Assembly: GCA_003598085.1 (NCBI GenBank)
Contig: QZKU01000128.1
Location: 144,378-208,377 of the forward strand
Origin: Candidatus Abyssobacteria bacterium SURF_5
Lineage (GTDB): Bacteria; Abyssobacteria; SURF-5
Length of the DNA: 64,000 nt
Direction of reading: 5' to 3'
The notes below the pieces were generated by a model, which was not told where the DNA came from, made no database searches, and was given only the letters and a program-made list of their open reading frames with translations. Below, in pieces: positions 43,653 to 53,437 of this stretch; within the stretch, counting starts at the first letter, position 1; every line of letters begins with the position of its first letter. A program made the translations under genes and the position numbers.

Positions 43653-44360
43653 ATGAAGAAGGTAATCGTTCATCCCGAGCGCTGCGTCGGCTGCATGCAG
43701 TGCATGTTTGCCTGCGCCGTCGCTCATTCGCGCGCTAAGAGCGCAGTGGGGGCAAGTCTGGAGAGCCCGCTGCCGCGCGCGAGAGTGCATGTGGGCGCCG
43801 GTCTGTATCGAGAAGGATTCCCCAATCGATGCCGGCATTGCGATCCCGCTCCGTGCCTGCACGCGTGCCTGGCGGGGGCGATCTATCGGGACGAGGGGAC
43901 GCAGTCGGTCTTGATTGATTGCGACCGCTGTATCAACTGCGCGTCGTGTGCGATGGCGTGTCCGTACGGCGTGATCAGGCATCATCAGGACTCCTCCGCG
44001 CCACCGGGCAAGACGGTGGCCGTGAAATGCGACAATTGCGTCGAGCGCCAAGAACGCGGCCTGACGCCCGCATGCGTCGAGGCATGCAAGAGCGGCGCTT
44101 TGACCTACGAGGAAGACGACAGGGCGCAGAAGCGGAAGACAGACGAGGTGGCGCGAACGATTTCGCTTGGCCTCAGCGAGGGGCGCATTGCGCCTGCCAA
44201 GGCGCAAGGTCCAATGTCCAATGTCCAAGGTCCAATGTCCAATGTCCAAGGTCTAAGGTCCAAGGTCCAAGGTCCAAGGTCAAGTTATTCTATTCTTGTC
44301 TCCGCAAGACGGTCGCAATGCGAGATCGAGGAGCGGTTAGTCCGGGGGGAAGAACGATGA
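43653..44360 (+). CDS. cooF: CooF-like four-cluster ferredoxin with repeat-derived C-terminus
   Basis: 235 residues from ATG 43653 (GGGAGGCAGTG upstream; GTG 43650 possible). Residues ~8-160 are a HycB/CooF-type electron-transfer subunit with 16 Cys ligands for four [4Fe-4S] clusters: CVGCMQCMFAC, CRHCDPAPCLHAC, CDRCINCASCAMAC and CDNC ... CVEAC. It carries electrons between CooS and partners. Residues from ~185 on are translated from a 7-bp tandem repeat (QGPMSNV, QGPMSNV, QGLRSKV, QGPRSS) and are foreign to the family. The stop overlaps the cooS start (ATGA). Confidence 0.87.
   Translation: MKKVIVHPERCVGCMQCMFACAVAHSRAKSAVGASLESPLPRARVHVGAGLYREGFPNRCRHCDPAPCLHACLAGAIYRDEGTQSVLIDCDRCINCASCAMACPYGVIRHHQDSSAPPGKTVAVKCDNCVERQERGLTPACVEACKSGALTYEEDDRAQKRKTDEVARTISLGLSEGRIAPAKAQGPMSNVQGPMSNVQGLRSKVQGPRSSYSILVSARRSQCEIEERLVRGEER
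44205..44284. repeat. GTCCAAK heptamer tandem repeat inside the cooF-like gene
   Basis: About eleven copies of GTCCAAG/GTCCAAT (one GTCTAAG, a truncated last copy), period 7. As 3 x 7 = 21 nt, every forward frame reads the same seven-residue cycle without a stop. It forms the last part of the cooF-like coding region. Confidence 0.9.
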
Positions 44361-46249
44361 ATACCAGGAACAGGTTTCAGTCATACAGCATTGCCGACGA
44401 TGCGAGGCTCATGTTGGCGAAGGCGGAGCGCGATCAGGTGCAGACGGTGTGGGAGCGCCATCAGGAGCAGCTTCCGCAATGCGGGTATTGCGAGATGGGC
44501 TTGAGCTGCCGGATCTGCGCGATGGGTCCATGCAGGATCGATCCATTCGGCGAGGGGCCGCAAAGAGGGGTATGCGGCGCCGATGCCGATATCATTGTTG
44601 CGCGAAACCTGGGCAGAATGATCGCAGCGGGCGCTGCGGCTCATTCGGACCACGGTCGCGACTTGATCGAGGTGCTTGCGAGGGTCGGCGAAGGAAAGGC
44701 GCCGGGTTATGAGATCAGGGATGAGAAAAAGCTGGCATTGGTGGCTGGCGAATTCGGTGTGGAGACGAAAGGGAAGGATTCGCTGAAGATCGCTCGCGAA
44801 TTGGCATACGCAATGCAGGAAGAATATGGAACCCGCAAGACGTCGCTTCGGTTGCTTTCGCGCGCGCCGGCGAACAGGCGCGCAATCTGGGCAAAACTCG
44901 GGATCACGCCGCGCGGAATCGACCGCGAGACCTCTGAGATGCTTCACCGCACGCACATGGGCGTTGACAATGGATGGCAGAGCCTGCTGCTGCAGGCGCT
45001 GAGGAATGCGCTTTCCGACGGCTGGGGCGGCTCGCTGCTGGCGACCGAGGTGTCGGATATTCTGTTCGGCACTCCGCAGCCCGCGGTCACTGCCGCCAAT
45101 CTGGGCGTTCTCGAGGAAGACAAGGTGAATATCATTGTGCACGGACACAACCCGATCGTCTCGGAGACGGTCCTTCGTGCATGCCGAGAGCCGGAGTTGG
45201 TTGCGCTCGCGCAGAAGAATGGGGCGAAAGGGATCAATCTGGCCGGCGTCTGCTGCACGGGCAATGAATTACTCATGCGCCACGGCGTCCCGATGGCGGG
45301 CAACCACCTGATGACCGAGCTTGCGCTGGTGACGGGCGCGGTCGAGATGATGATCGTGGATTACCAGTGCATCATGCCTTCGCTGGGATCGGTCGCCGGT
45401 TGCTACCATACCAGGATGATCTCGACCAGCGAGAAGGCGCGTTTTCCGGGGATGGATCATCGGGAATTCACGCCGGGCACTGCACCCGAGACGGCCAGGG
45501 CGCTGGTTCGAGAGGCGATCGAGAATTTCCCGCGCCGGATTCCCGAGAAGGTGAAGATTCCGGTCGAGCCGGTCAAACAGATGGCGGGGTTCTCCGTGGA
45601 AGCGATTGTGGGAGCGCTCGGCGGCACTCCCGCTCCGCTGATCGACGCGCTGAAGTCGGGAAAAATTCGAGGCGCCGCCGGTATCGTGGGCTGTAACAAT
45701 CCAAAGATCACGCAGGATTACGGTCACGTGACGCTCACGCAAAGGCTTATCGAGAACGATATTCTTGTTCTGGATACGGGATGCGCCGCGATCGCGAATG
45801 CGAAGGCGGGCTTGAAAAGGGCGGAATCGGTAAAAGCGGCCGGCAAAGGCCTTGGCGAGATCTGCGGCTCGTTGGGAATACCGCCGGTTTTGCACGTGGG
45901 GAGTTGCGTGGATAACGTGCGAATCCTGATGCTGGTTTCGGCGCTGGCAAACTCGCTCGGGGCGGATATCAGCGATCTTCCGGTGGCGGGCGCGGCCCCG
46001 GAATGGTATTCGGAGAAGGCCGTCTCGATCGGCGCCTATTTTGTAGCGTCCGGCGTCTATACGGTGTTGGGTCCCATGCCGCCGGTAACCGGCAGCATGA
46101 ACGTGGTGAAGTTGCTGACTGATGGATTGGACAGGTTGGTCGGCGCATCGTTCGCGGTGGAGCCCGACCCGGAGAAAGCGGCAGTAATGATTCGGCGCCA
46201 TATCGAGAGGAAGCGGGAGGCTCTGGGACTCCCAGCCTCGCGAATTTGA
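44357..46249 (+). CDS. cooS: Anaerobic Ni-Fe carbon monoxide dehydrogenase catalytic subunit
   Basis: 630 residues, usual CooS length. It oxidises CO to CO2 (reversible) at a Ni-Fe-S C-cluster. All cluster ligands can be placed: D/B-cluster Cys C42, C45, C51, C54, C59, C73 (CGYCEMGLSCRICAMGPC); C-cluster H264 (HGHNPIVSE), C300 (AGVCCTGNE), C338 (DYQCIMPS), C446 (VGCNNPK), C476 (DTGCAAIA), C517 (GSCVDN); acid/base K554 (WYSEKAVSIG). ATG 44357 overlaps the cooF stop. The maturation ATPase CooC and the ACS subunits are not in the window. Confidence 0.96.
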   Translation: MNTRNRFQSYSIADDARLMLAKAERDQVQTVWERHQEQLPQCGYCEMGLSCRICAMGPCRIDPFGEGPQRGVCGADADIIVARNLGRMIAAGAAAHSDHGRDLIEVLARVGEGKAPGYEIRDEKKLALVAGEFGVETKGKDSLKIARELAYAMQEEYGTRKTSLRLLSRAPANRRAIWAKLGITPRGIDRETSEMLHRTHMGVDNGWQSLLLQALRNALSDGWGGSLLATEVSDILFGTPQPAVTAANLGVLEEDKVNIIVHGHNPIVSETVLRACREPELVALAQKNGAKGINLAGVCCTGNELLMRHGVPMAGNHLMTELALVTGAVEMMIVDYQCIMPSLGSVAGCYHTRMISTSEKARFPGMDHREFTPGTAPETARALVREAIENFPRRIPEKVKIPVEPVKQMAGFSVEAIVGALGGTPAPLIDALKSGKIRGAAGIVGCNNPKITQDYGHVTLTQRLIENDILVLDTGCAAIANAKAGLKRAESVKAAGKGLGEICGSLGIPPVLHVGSCVDNVRILMLVSALANSLGADISDLPVAGAAPEWYSEKAVSIGAYFVASGVYTVLGPMPPVTGSMNVVKLLTDGLDRLVGASFAVEPDPEKAAVMIRRHIERKREALGLPASRI

Positions 46250-46288
46250 TCATTTTAACCGACTGACGCTGTTAATGGGAGAGCCAGA

Positions 46289-46999
46289 ATGTATATCGAC
46301 CAGGAGTTGTGCAAGAAGTGCCTGGAATGCCAGCCGGTGTGCCCGATGGGGGCAATCGTGCTGAAGAATCGGACAGTGGTGATCGACCTGGAGGAATGCG
46401 TCGAATGCGGCGTGTGCCAGCGGTTCGGCATCTGCGAGAACGACGCGATCAAGCAAGTCGATCAGATTCCCTATCCGCGGGTGCTCCGGGCGGTTTTTTC
46501 GGACCCGCTGCAGACGCACGAGAGCACGGGCGTTGCCGGGCGCGGTACGGAAGAGATGAAGACCAACGACGTCACCAATCGCTTCACCAGGGGCTATATC
46601 GGGTTTTCAATCGAACTAGGCCGGCCATACAAGGGCGCATACCTCAGGGATCTCGAGAAAGTGGTGAAGAAGGCGACATCGTTGGGGGCGGAATTCTCGC
46701 CGGATAATCCGGTCTACCCTCTGATTGCCAATCATGAGACCGGGGCGCTGAAGCCGGAGGTGCTGGGAGAGAAAGTCATCAGCGCGATCGCGGAATTCTT
46801 ACTGCCGGAGGAGAAAGCGATCGTCGCCATAGAGCAGTTGAAGCGGTTCCTGAATGCCGAACTCGATTGTGTAGCCACGATGAGCGTCATTTCGAGAGCA
46901 TCTGACAATGGGAACAGTTCCTTTTTCACCAGCCTCAAAGAAGCGGGTCATGATATTTATCCGAATGGAAAAGTGAATATCGGGATGGCCCTGAGATAG
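46289..46999 (+). CDS. 2[4Fe-4S] ferredoxin-domain protein with uncharacterised C-terminal domain
   Basis: 236 residues, RBS GGGAGAGCC. The N-terminal ~60 residues are a ferredoxin-like domain (CKKCLECQPVCPMGAI, then CVECGVCQRFGIC with an altered second motif). Residues ~90-236 form a domain I do not recognise (FTRGYIGFSIELGRPYKGAY, VIAIEQLKRF-like helix, IYPNGKVNIGMAL at the end). It starts 39 nt after cooS and is followed 8 nt later by another unknown gene, so all are probably one transcript. Confidence 0.75.
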   Translation: MYIDQELCKKCLECQPVCPMGAIVLKNRTVVIDLEECVECGVCQRFGICENDAIKQVDQIPYPRVLRAVFSDPLQTHESTGVAGRGTEEMKTNDVTNRFTRGYIGFSIELGRPYKGAYLRDLEKVVKKATSLGAEFSPDNPVYPLIANHETGALKPEVLGEKVISAIAEFLLPEEKAIVAIEQLKRFLNAELDCVATMSVISRASDNGNSSFFTSLKEAGHDIYPNGKVNIGMALR

Positions 47000-47007
47000 G
47001 GGGAAAT

Positions 47008-47631
47008 ATGACTCATACATTGAACAGGCGCGGGATATCAGATGAGCGTCCGGGTGAAGAGATCGTGGTCTTGTGCATGGCTCACTGCACGGAGAAGGCA
47101 AACAAGGCAGACGCAATGAGAAGCATCGCCGCGACCATCTTGAAATATCGGCCTTCCAATTATCTCGGGAAACCGCTCGGCCTGGAGCCGGAGGGTCTGC
47201 AGATGATGGCGCCGGTGGCGGGCGTCGTGACGGCGGTATTTAATAACAAGGAGGACGTTCGGCGGTTGATTGGGGACCTGAAGGAGCAAAAGCTGGGAGT
47301 TTCGGTAGTGCTGTCGGGCCTGTTCTCCGATGTGCGGGATATCTGCGGCTCGAACGGCCTTAACGAGCATACCTATCACATGTCGCTGGGCATCTTCGGC
47401 AAGACCGAGTGCCTGCCGGACGAGAAGACCTTGGAGATCACGACCCAGTGCGGGCATTCCCTTATTTCGCCGGCACTGGTCGCCGACGTGGTTCGCAAGA
47501 TGAAGAGAGCGAAAATTACGGCCGCCGAAGGAGCGGCGTTATTGGTGAAGCCGTGCGCCTGCGGGATCGGGAACCCGGAGAGGATCGAGCGCATTGTTCA
47601 GGAAATGGTCACCGAGGGAGGCAAAGCCTGA
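47008..47631 (+). CDS. Conserved-looking Cys-containing protein of unknown function in CODH cluster
   Basis: 207 residues, RBS GGGGGAAAT. I do not recognise the family. Seven Cys: C23-x3-C27 (VLCMAHC), C113, C135, C148 (TTQCGHSLI) and C183-x-C185 (KPCACGIGNPERIE). The pattern suggests a metal or Fe-S site or redox-active thiols. The sequence is otherwise a soluble alpha/beta type (APVAGVVTAVFNNKEDVRRL; LGVSVVLSGLFSDVRDICG). Its tight spacing to the ferredoxin-domain gene suggests the two proteins work together. Confidence 0.7.
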   Translation: MTHTLNRRGISDERPGEEIVVLCMAHCTEKANKADAMRSIAATILKYRPSNYLGKPLGLEPEGLQMMAPVAGVVTAVFNNKEDVRRLIGDLKEQKLGVSVVLSGLFSDVRDICGSNGLNEHTYHMSLGIFGKTECLPDEKTLEITTQCGHSLISPALVADVVRKMKRAKITAAEGAALLVKPCACGIGNPERIERIVQEMVTEGGKA

Positions 47632-47636
47632 CATTT

Positions 47637-47699
47637 GGTCCGACGGGTCAGACGGGTCCGACAGGTCTGAGGGGTCGGACAGATCCGACAGGTCCGACT
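47637..47699. repeat. GTCNGAC 9-bp-period array
   Basis: Seven units (GTCCGAC, GTCAGAC, GTCCGAC, GTCTGAG, GTCGGAC, ATCCGAC, GTCCGAC). It starts 6 nt after the last CODH-cluster gene and ends ~30 nt before the next start. Confidence 0.85.
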
Positions 47700-47728
47700 T
47701 AAGAGACGAGAAAGGTTCAAGAAACTAA

Positions 47729-48448
47729 ATGAAGTACCTGAGATCATGTTTAGTTGTGGCGAGTTTGTTGTTCTCCTTTGGAATAATCGGTGAGCGTGCG
47801 GCCGGAGTGTGGGCTGCATCGTTGGCGGGCGCGGCTGCGGCGGAAACGGCCTCTCCTTCGGGAGAGTTGGCGTCGCTTTCGCCCGACGACCTGCTTGCGC
47901 GCGCGATTGAGAATATCAGGGAATTGGATTCGTACCAGTGTCGACTCAAGCTGTACGTCACGAAGGGTGACCGGGTCCAGAAAAGCGAATATACGTTCTC
48001 GTACCGCAAGCCGAATCTGGTGCGCATGCACGTGGAAACCGGGAAAGACGAAGGGAGCACCGTCATCCGGCGCGAGGATGGCCGCATCCGTGGAAGGCGC
48101 GAGGGGCTCCTCTCGATATTTGCAGTAACGCTGCACTCGAACGATCAGCGTCTCTATGACCTGTGGGATCGCTCGTTCTGCGACTCGGACTGGCTCACCC
48201 TGCTCTCGGAGATGAAAGAGCGGCTGCGCGACGCCGAAGATGTCAGGGTTGAACCTGCAGGCAGCAACGGCAGTCTGATCCTGCTCGGGATAGACGGCAA
48301 GGGATTTGTCGAGCAAACCTGGTTTGACAGCCGGAATCTCACTCTGGTGCAGAAAGAGGCGTGGCGTGATAACGGTGACTACCTGAAGGTGGTTTGGAGC
48401 GACATCAGCCTTAATCCCCAATTCGAAGACGATTTCTTTTTCTTCTAA
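47729..48448 (+). CDS. Exported LolA/DUF1571-like outer-membrane lipoprotein-sorting-type protein
   Basis: 239 residues with an N-terminal signal peptide (YLRSCLVVASLLFSFGIIG, cleavage probably after the Ala-rich region). The mature part has the LolA-like half-barrel pattern: IRELDSYQCRLKLYVTKGDR, FSYRKPNLVRMHVET, NGSLILLGIDGKGFVEQTWFD, LVQKEAWRDNGDYLKVVWSDI. DUF1571-type proteins share this plan. The chain ends in four Phe after two Asp. The exact role is unknown; periplasmic lipid or lipoprotein handling is an inference. Confidence 0.7.
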   Translation: MKYLRSCLVVASLLFSFGIIGERAAGVWAASLAGAAAAETASPSGELASLSPDDLLARAIENIRELDSYQCRLKLYVTKGDRVQKSEYTFSYRKPNLVRMHVETGKDEGSTVIRREDGRIRGRREGLLSIFAVTLHSNDQRLYDLWDRSFCDSDWLTLLSEMKERLRDAEDVRVEPAGSNGSLILLGIDGKGFVEQTWFDSRNLTLVQKEAWRDNGDYLKVVWSDISLNPQFEDDFFFF

Positions 48449-48555
48449 CCGATTGATTATCGTGCTTCCTCCTCGGACTTGCTGCTGCTGGGCGGATAAA
48501 GGACAGTAGCAGTATTTGTCCAATAATGCCACTGTTTTGATGGAGGTGGTGTGCA

Positions 48556-48954
48556 ATGAGAACGAGCAAGTACTTCGAGATCGCCATTGGGCGCGGAGTA
48601 CTGGCAACCGTCGACGCCGACGGAATCGTGGACATTTTCTTATGTCCGCGGCCGCATGTAGTTGACGAAGAAACCGTCGCCTTCCTGATAACCGACAAGA
48701 CTACCCATCAGAATCTGCAGTACAATCCGCGTGCGACTTACCTTTTCCTGGAAGAGGGGCCTGAATTTAGCGGCAGGCGTCTCTACCTGACGAAGCTACG
48801 AGAGGAACGCGAGGGAGAGACCATCGAAGCCATCCGGACGACCATTTATCCAGAGTTGAGGGAGAAAATTGAAGCGCTGGTCTATTTTCGGGTGGACGAG
48901 GTTTTGCCGCTGACAGGGGAGCGAGAGAGCAAGCAATCGTTCATACCTGCCTGA
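48556..48954 (+). CDS. Pyridoxamine 5'-phosphate oxidase-like FMN-binding protein
   Basis: 132 residues, split-barrel fold of the PNPOx-like superfamily. Seen: GRGVLATVDADGIVDIFLCPRPHVV, NLQYNPRATYLFLEEG and GRRLYLTKLREEREGE. It may bind FMN, F420 or heme; true PNPOx activity is unlikely. ATG 48556 follows GGAGGTGGTG. It stands alone, convergent with aspS. Confidence 0.75.
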   Translation: MRTSKYFEIAIGRGVLATVDADGIVDIFLCPRPHVVDEETVAFLITDKTTHQNLQYNPRATYLFLEEGPEFSGRRLYLTKLREEREGETIEAIRTTIYPELREKIEALVYFRVDEVLPLTGERESKQSFIPA

Positions 48955-49016
48955 GTTCACCGATCGCGATAACTGTCAGTGCCTGTGAATTCCGCCGTGT
49001 CAAGGGTTGCGGAGTC

Positions 49017-50789
<1,773 letters not shown>

Positions 50790-50832
50790 GCGTTAACTCC
50801 GTATCAGCGGGAAACCAGACTGGGCCGGCCAC

Positions 50833-52095
50833 TCAACTTGCCAGCCGGGCGGGTATCTTCCGGAGGGAGACCAGTGCCTCTTCGCCGGTGGCCATCTCCC
50901 TCATGCGCGCCGAATCGCGCGCCAGTTCTTCTTCGCCCAGGATAAGGGCGAACCGCACACCGAGTCTGTGCGCCATTTTCATCTGGGCCTTCAGGCTGCG
51001 CCCTTCATAATCGACTTCGACTTTGATTCCGGTATTACGCAATCTTGCCGCGAGCAGAGCAGCCTCTCTGAGAGCCCGCTCCCCGATCGAACAGATGAAA
51101 GCCACCGGCGGCTCCTCGTGCGGCGCCAGCAGTTCTTCCTTCTCCATTGCCAGCAGGGTTGCCTCGACTCCGATGGAGAACCCTGAGGCGGGCGTCGGCG
51201 GGCCCCCGATCTCTTCGACGAGATTGTCATACCTGCCGCCGCCGCAAATGGCGGCGCGCGCACCGAGGTCGGGATGCTGAAACTCAAAAACCGTTCGAGT
51301 GTAGTAATCGAGGCCGCGCACGAGGCGCGGGTCGACGACGTACTGTATCCCGGCCCCTTCGAGCAGCGAGCACAGCATCTTGAAGTGCTGCGTGCAGTCT
51401 TCACACAAATGGTCCAATGGTGGTGGTGCGCCGGCGGCGAGCGCTTTGCAGGCTTCCACCTTGCAGTCGAGCACGCGCAGCGGATTCTTTTCGAGCCGCT
51501 CGATGCAGTCCGGGCACAGCATGGGAAGCTTGTCGCTGAAATATGCGCGCAGGCTTTCGGCGTAGTTACGCCGATCGGCGGCGCAGCCGAGACTGTTCAG
51601 CATCAGGTTGAGTCGCTTGAATCCGACGCGGTCGAAAAAGGAATCGGCCAGGTCTATCAGCTCGAAATCGAGGAGCGGACTCAGTGAACCGAAGGCCTCG
51701 GCGCCGATCTGGAAAAATTGGCGGTTTCGGCCGGCTTGCGGGCGTTCATAACGGAACATTGGTCCCATGTAGTACAGTTTTGCGAGCGCCTGCTGTGCGT
51801 ACAGTTTATGCTCGACATACGCGCGCACGATGGAGGCGGTCCCTTCGGGCCGCAGCGTCAGGCTGCGGCCTTTGCGGTCGGCGAAGGTGTACATTTCCTT
51901 GGTGACGATATCGGTTGTCTCGCCGATGCCGCGGGCAAAAAGCTGTGTCTCTTCCACCAGGGGGGTTCTGATTTCGGAGTAGCCGAAGAGAGAAAACAAG
52001 GACCGCGCGGAGTCTTCGAGATGGCGCCACTGGTGAATGCGATCGGGAAGGATGTCGTACATCCCGCGCGGGCCGGATATGATAGCCTTACCCAT
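50833..52095 (-). CDS. hisS: Histidine-tRNA ligase
   Basis: 420 residues, class II synthetase. Motif 1 region SGPRGMYDILPD, motif 2 (LRPEGTASIVRAYVE, GPMFRYERPQAGRNRQF), the HisA/B signatures LVRGLDYYTRTVFEF and GGRYDNLVEEIGG, and the C-terminal anticodon-binding domain (RNTGIKVEVDYEGRSLKAQM). It overlaps the DUF1858 gene by 8 nt and precedes aspS; aspS-hisS pairing is common in bacteria. Confidence 0.96.
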   Translation of the reverse strand: MGKAIISGPRGMYDILPDRIHQWRHLEDSARSLFSLFGYSEIRTPLVEETQLFARGIGETTDIVTKEMYTFADRKGRSLTLRPEGTASIVRAYVEHKLYAQQALAKLYYMGPMFRYERPQAGRNRQFFQIGAEAFGSLSPLLDFELIDLADSFFDRVGFKRLNLMLNSLGCAADRRNYAESLRAYFSDKLPMLCPDCIERLEKNPLRVLDCKVEACKALAAGAPPPLDHLCEDCTQHFKMLCSLLEGAGIQYVVDPRLVRGLDYYTRTVFEFQHPDLGARAAICGGGRYDNLVEEIGGPPTPASGFSIGVEATLLAMEKEELLAPHEEPPVAFICSIGERALREAALLAARLRNTGIKVEVDYEGRSLKAQMKMAHRLGVRFALILGEEELARDSARMREMATGEEALVSLRKIPARLAS

Positions 52096-52300
52096 CGCTC
52101 TTCCTGCGCCCGGAGGCGCGGTTCAGTTCCTCCACCACTTTATCGGGATCGATCCCGTGCATCCGCGCGCCGCGCTCGATCGTTTCGGCCGACGCGCCGC
52201 CGCACTTGATGCATTCCGGCATGTACTTTGCAATTATTTCCTTGCCTGATGCATGCTTTTTGAGCACGTCAGCTATTTTCATGTCTTTCGTTATTTTCAT
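52088..52300 (-). CDS. DUF1858-domain small protein
   Basis: 70 residues. DUF1858 pattern: the N-terminal MKIADVLKKH, then YMPECIKCGGASAETIERGAR with the CIKCG pair and GIDPDKVVEELN. Such proteins are frequent in anaerobes, often next to redox or hybrid-cluster-type proteins, but their function is not established. It overlaps hisS by 8 nt, so it is probably the first gene of the hisS-aspS transcript. Confidence 0.8.
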   Translation of the reverse strand: MKITKDMKIADVLKKHASGKEIIAKYMPECIKCGGASAETIERGARMHGIDPDKVVEELNRASGRRKSDG

Positions 52301-52441
52301 AAAAGAAGAACGCTCTCGTGAGCGTTTGGCGCGGTTGGATCAGTTGCATCCTGACTGAAAATATGCTATTGTATTAGTCTGTGTTCTGTGTGGAGTATAC
52401 CATAACGCTCAGGGAAAGTAAAGAATGTATGGAGGTGACCC

Positions 52442-52627
52442 GTGTCCAGGGTTTGCGATATATGTGGAAAAAAGCCTATCGTCGGATGTAACGTAAGCCA
52501 CGCCCACAACAAGACTAAGCGGAATTGGAAGCCGAATTTGCAGCGGACGCGCGTGATGCGCAACGGCGCAATGCAGACGATGCGCGTGTGCACCAGTTGC
52601 ATCAAAGCGGGAAAAGCAGGCAAGTAG
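52442..52627 (+). CDS. rpmB: 50S ribosomal protein bL28
   Basis: 61 residues from GTG 52442, with GGAGGTGACCC upstream. It is the zinc (C+) form: CDICGKKP at the N-terminus and CTSCIKAGK at the C-terminus form two CxxC pairs; [16 protein letters not shown] is the family core. It is transcribed divergently from DUF1858/hisS and followed by the YggT-type gene. Confidence 0.95.
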   Translation: MSRVCDICGKKPIVGCNVSHAHNKTKRNWKPNLQRTRVMRNGAMQTMRVCTSCIKAGKAGK

Positions 52628-52677
52628 CCTGATCCCGATACGAGTATTTTGTTCGGCAGAAAGTCGAGTATCCACGA

Positions 52678-53013
52678 GTGATAATCGGCCTGTGGGGAAG
52701 ATCCGGCGCGGGCAGCGTCCTGGTTTGGCCGGTGCCGGATATTGTTCGAGCACAGCTTTCCATCGGCGGCTTATTGGTGGGACTGCTGGACATTTATTCG
52801 TGGTTGATTATTGCGAGGGTAATCATATCCTGGGTCGGCCTCAGCCCCGCCAATCCTGTGGTGCGGTTCCTCCAGGCTGCGACTGATCCCATTCTCACTC
52901 CCATCCAGAATGTTATCCCCCCGCTCGGGGGCGTAATAGATATCTCTCCGATAATTGCCTTTATTTTCGTTCAGATGCTGAGGACCGTTATCATCCGAGT
53001 ATTTTTCGGATGA
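52678..53013 (+). CDS. YggT family membrane protein
   Basis: 111 residues from GTG 52678; a later GTG (~52732) would remove an atypical N-terminus. It has two hydrophobic segments (LVGLLDIYSWLIIARVIISW and ISPIIAFIFVQMLRTVII) joined by the YggT motif NPVVRFLQAATDPILTPIQ. YggT proteins are small inner-membrane proteins linked to osmotic response and division in some bacteria. It begins a run of four co-directional membrane/envelope genes. Confidence 0.82.
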   Translation: MIIGLWGRSGAGSVLVWPVPDIVRAQLSIGGLLVGLLDIYSWLIIARVIISWVGLSPANPVVRFLQAATDPILTPIQNVIPPLGGVIDISPIIAFIFVQMLRTVIIRVFFG

Positions 53014-53062
53014 TGCGTCGATCCATTCAAGAGAAGGTATCGGGTGATCGAAAGGAGGCCGG

Positions 53063-53437
53063 ATGATTTCAGGAACTGCGTTTTATGTTGCGGTAAACGT
53101 TCTGGTTGCCGTCGCCGCTCTCGCGGCCATTTTCCTTGTCCCGAGGCAGATTCCCGCCGGAACTGCGCGGAAGCTCCTGGTGATTGCGCTGGCGCTGCTG
53201 CTTTTATCGGGCGGTATCTTTGCCGTGTCGTTGCGCTTTTTCAAGCTGGCCGAGATCGCCTATACGGGCCAGGCCTTCAAGGTGCTTGAACAGGGCACGT
53301 TTGAATTCATATACCGGTTCAAGGATGTTGCGTTGGCAGGGAACATCGCCGAGCTTGTGGCGGTAGCTCTGCTTGCATCCGTCGGCAGAACGCTTTTGCG
53401 CGCGGGCGGCGAAACGGGAGGGGATGGCATAAAATGA
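53063..53437 (+). CDS. Small membrane protein of unknown function
   Basis: 124 residues, RBS AAAGGAGGCCGG. Three predicted hydrophobic helices (~5-25, ~38-60, ~95-115) with a polar segment between the second and third (KLAEIAYTGQAFKVLEQGTF). No family recognised. Its stop overlaps the next gene by 4 nt. Confidence 0.7.
   Translation: MISGTAFYVAVNVLVAVAALAAIFLVPRQIPAGTARKLLVIALALLLLSGGIFAVSLRFFKLAEIAYTGQAFKVLEQGTFEFIYRFKDVALAGNIAELVAVALLASVGRTLLRAGGETGGDGIK

Noticed and set aside
43919-44356. Upstream extension of the cooS reading frame
   Set aside because: It overlaps the cooF-like gene in another frame; cooS begins at the ATGA overlap with the usual CooS length.
45269-46201. Minus-strand ORF of 310 codons opposite cooS
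   Set aside because: Antisense shadow of a gene whose metal ligands are all present on the plus strand.
16971-47699. GTCNGAC arrays considered as CRISPR arrays
   Set aside because: The unit is 7 bp with 2-bp gaps; there are no 20-40 bp repeats with unique spacers and no cas genes.
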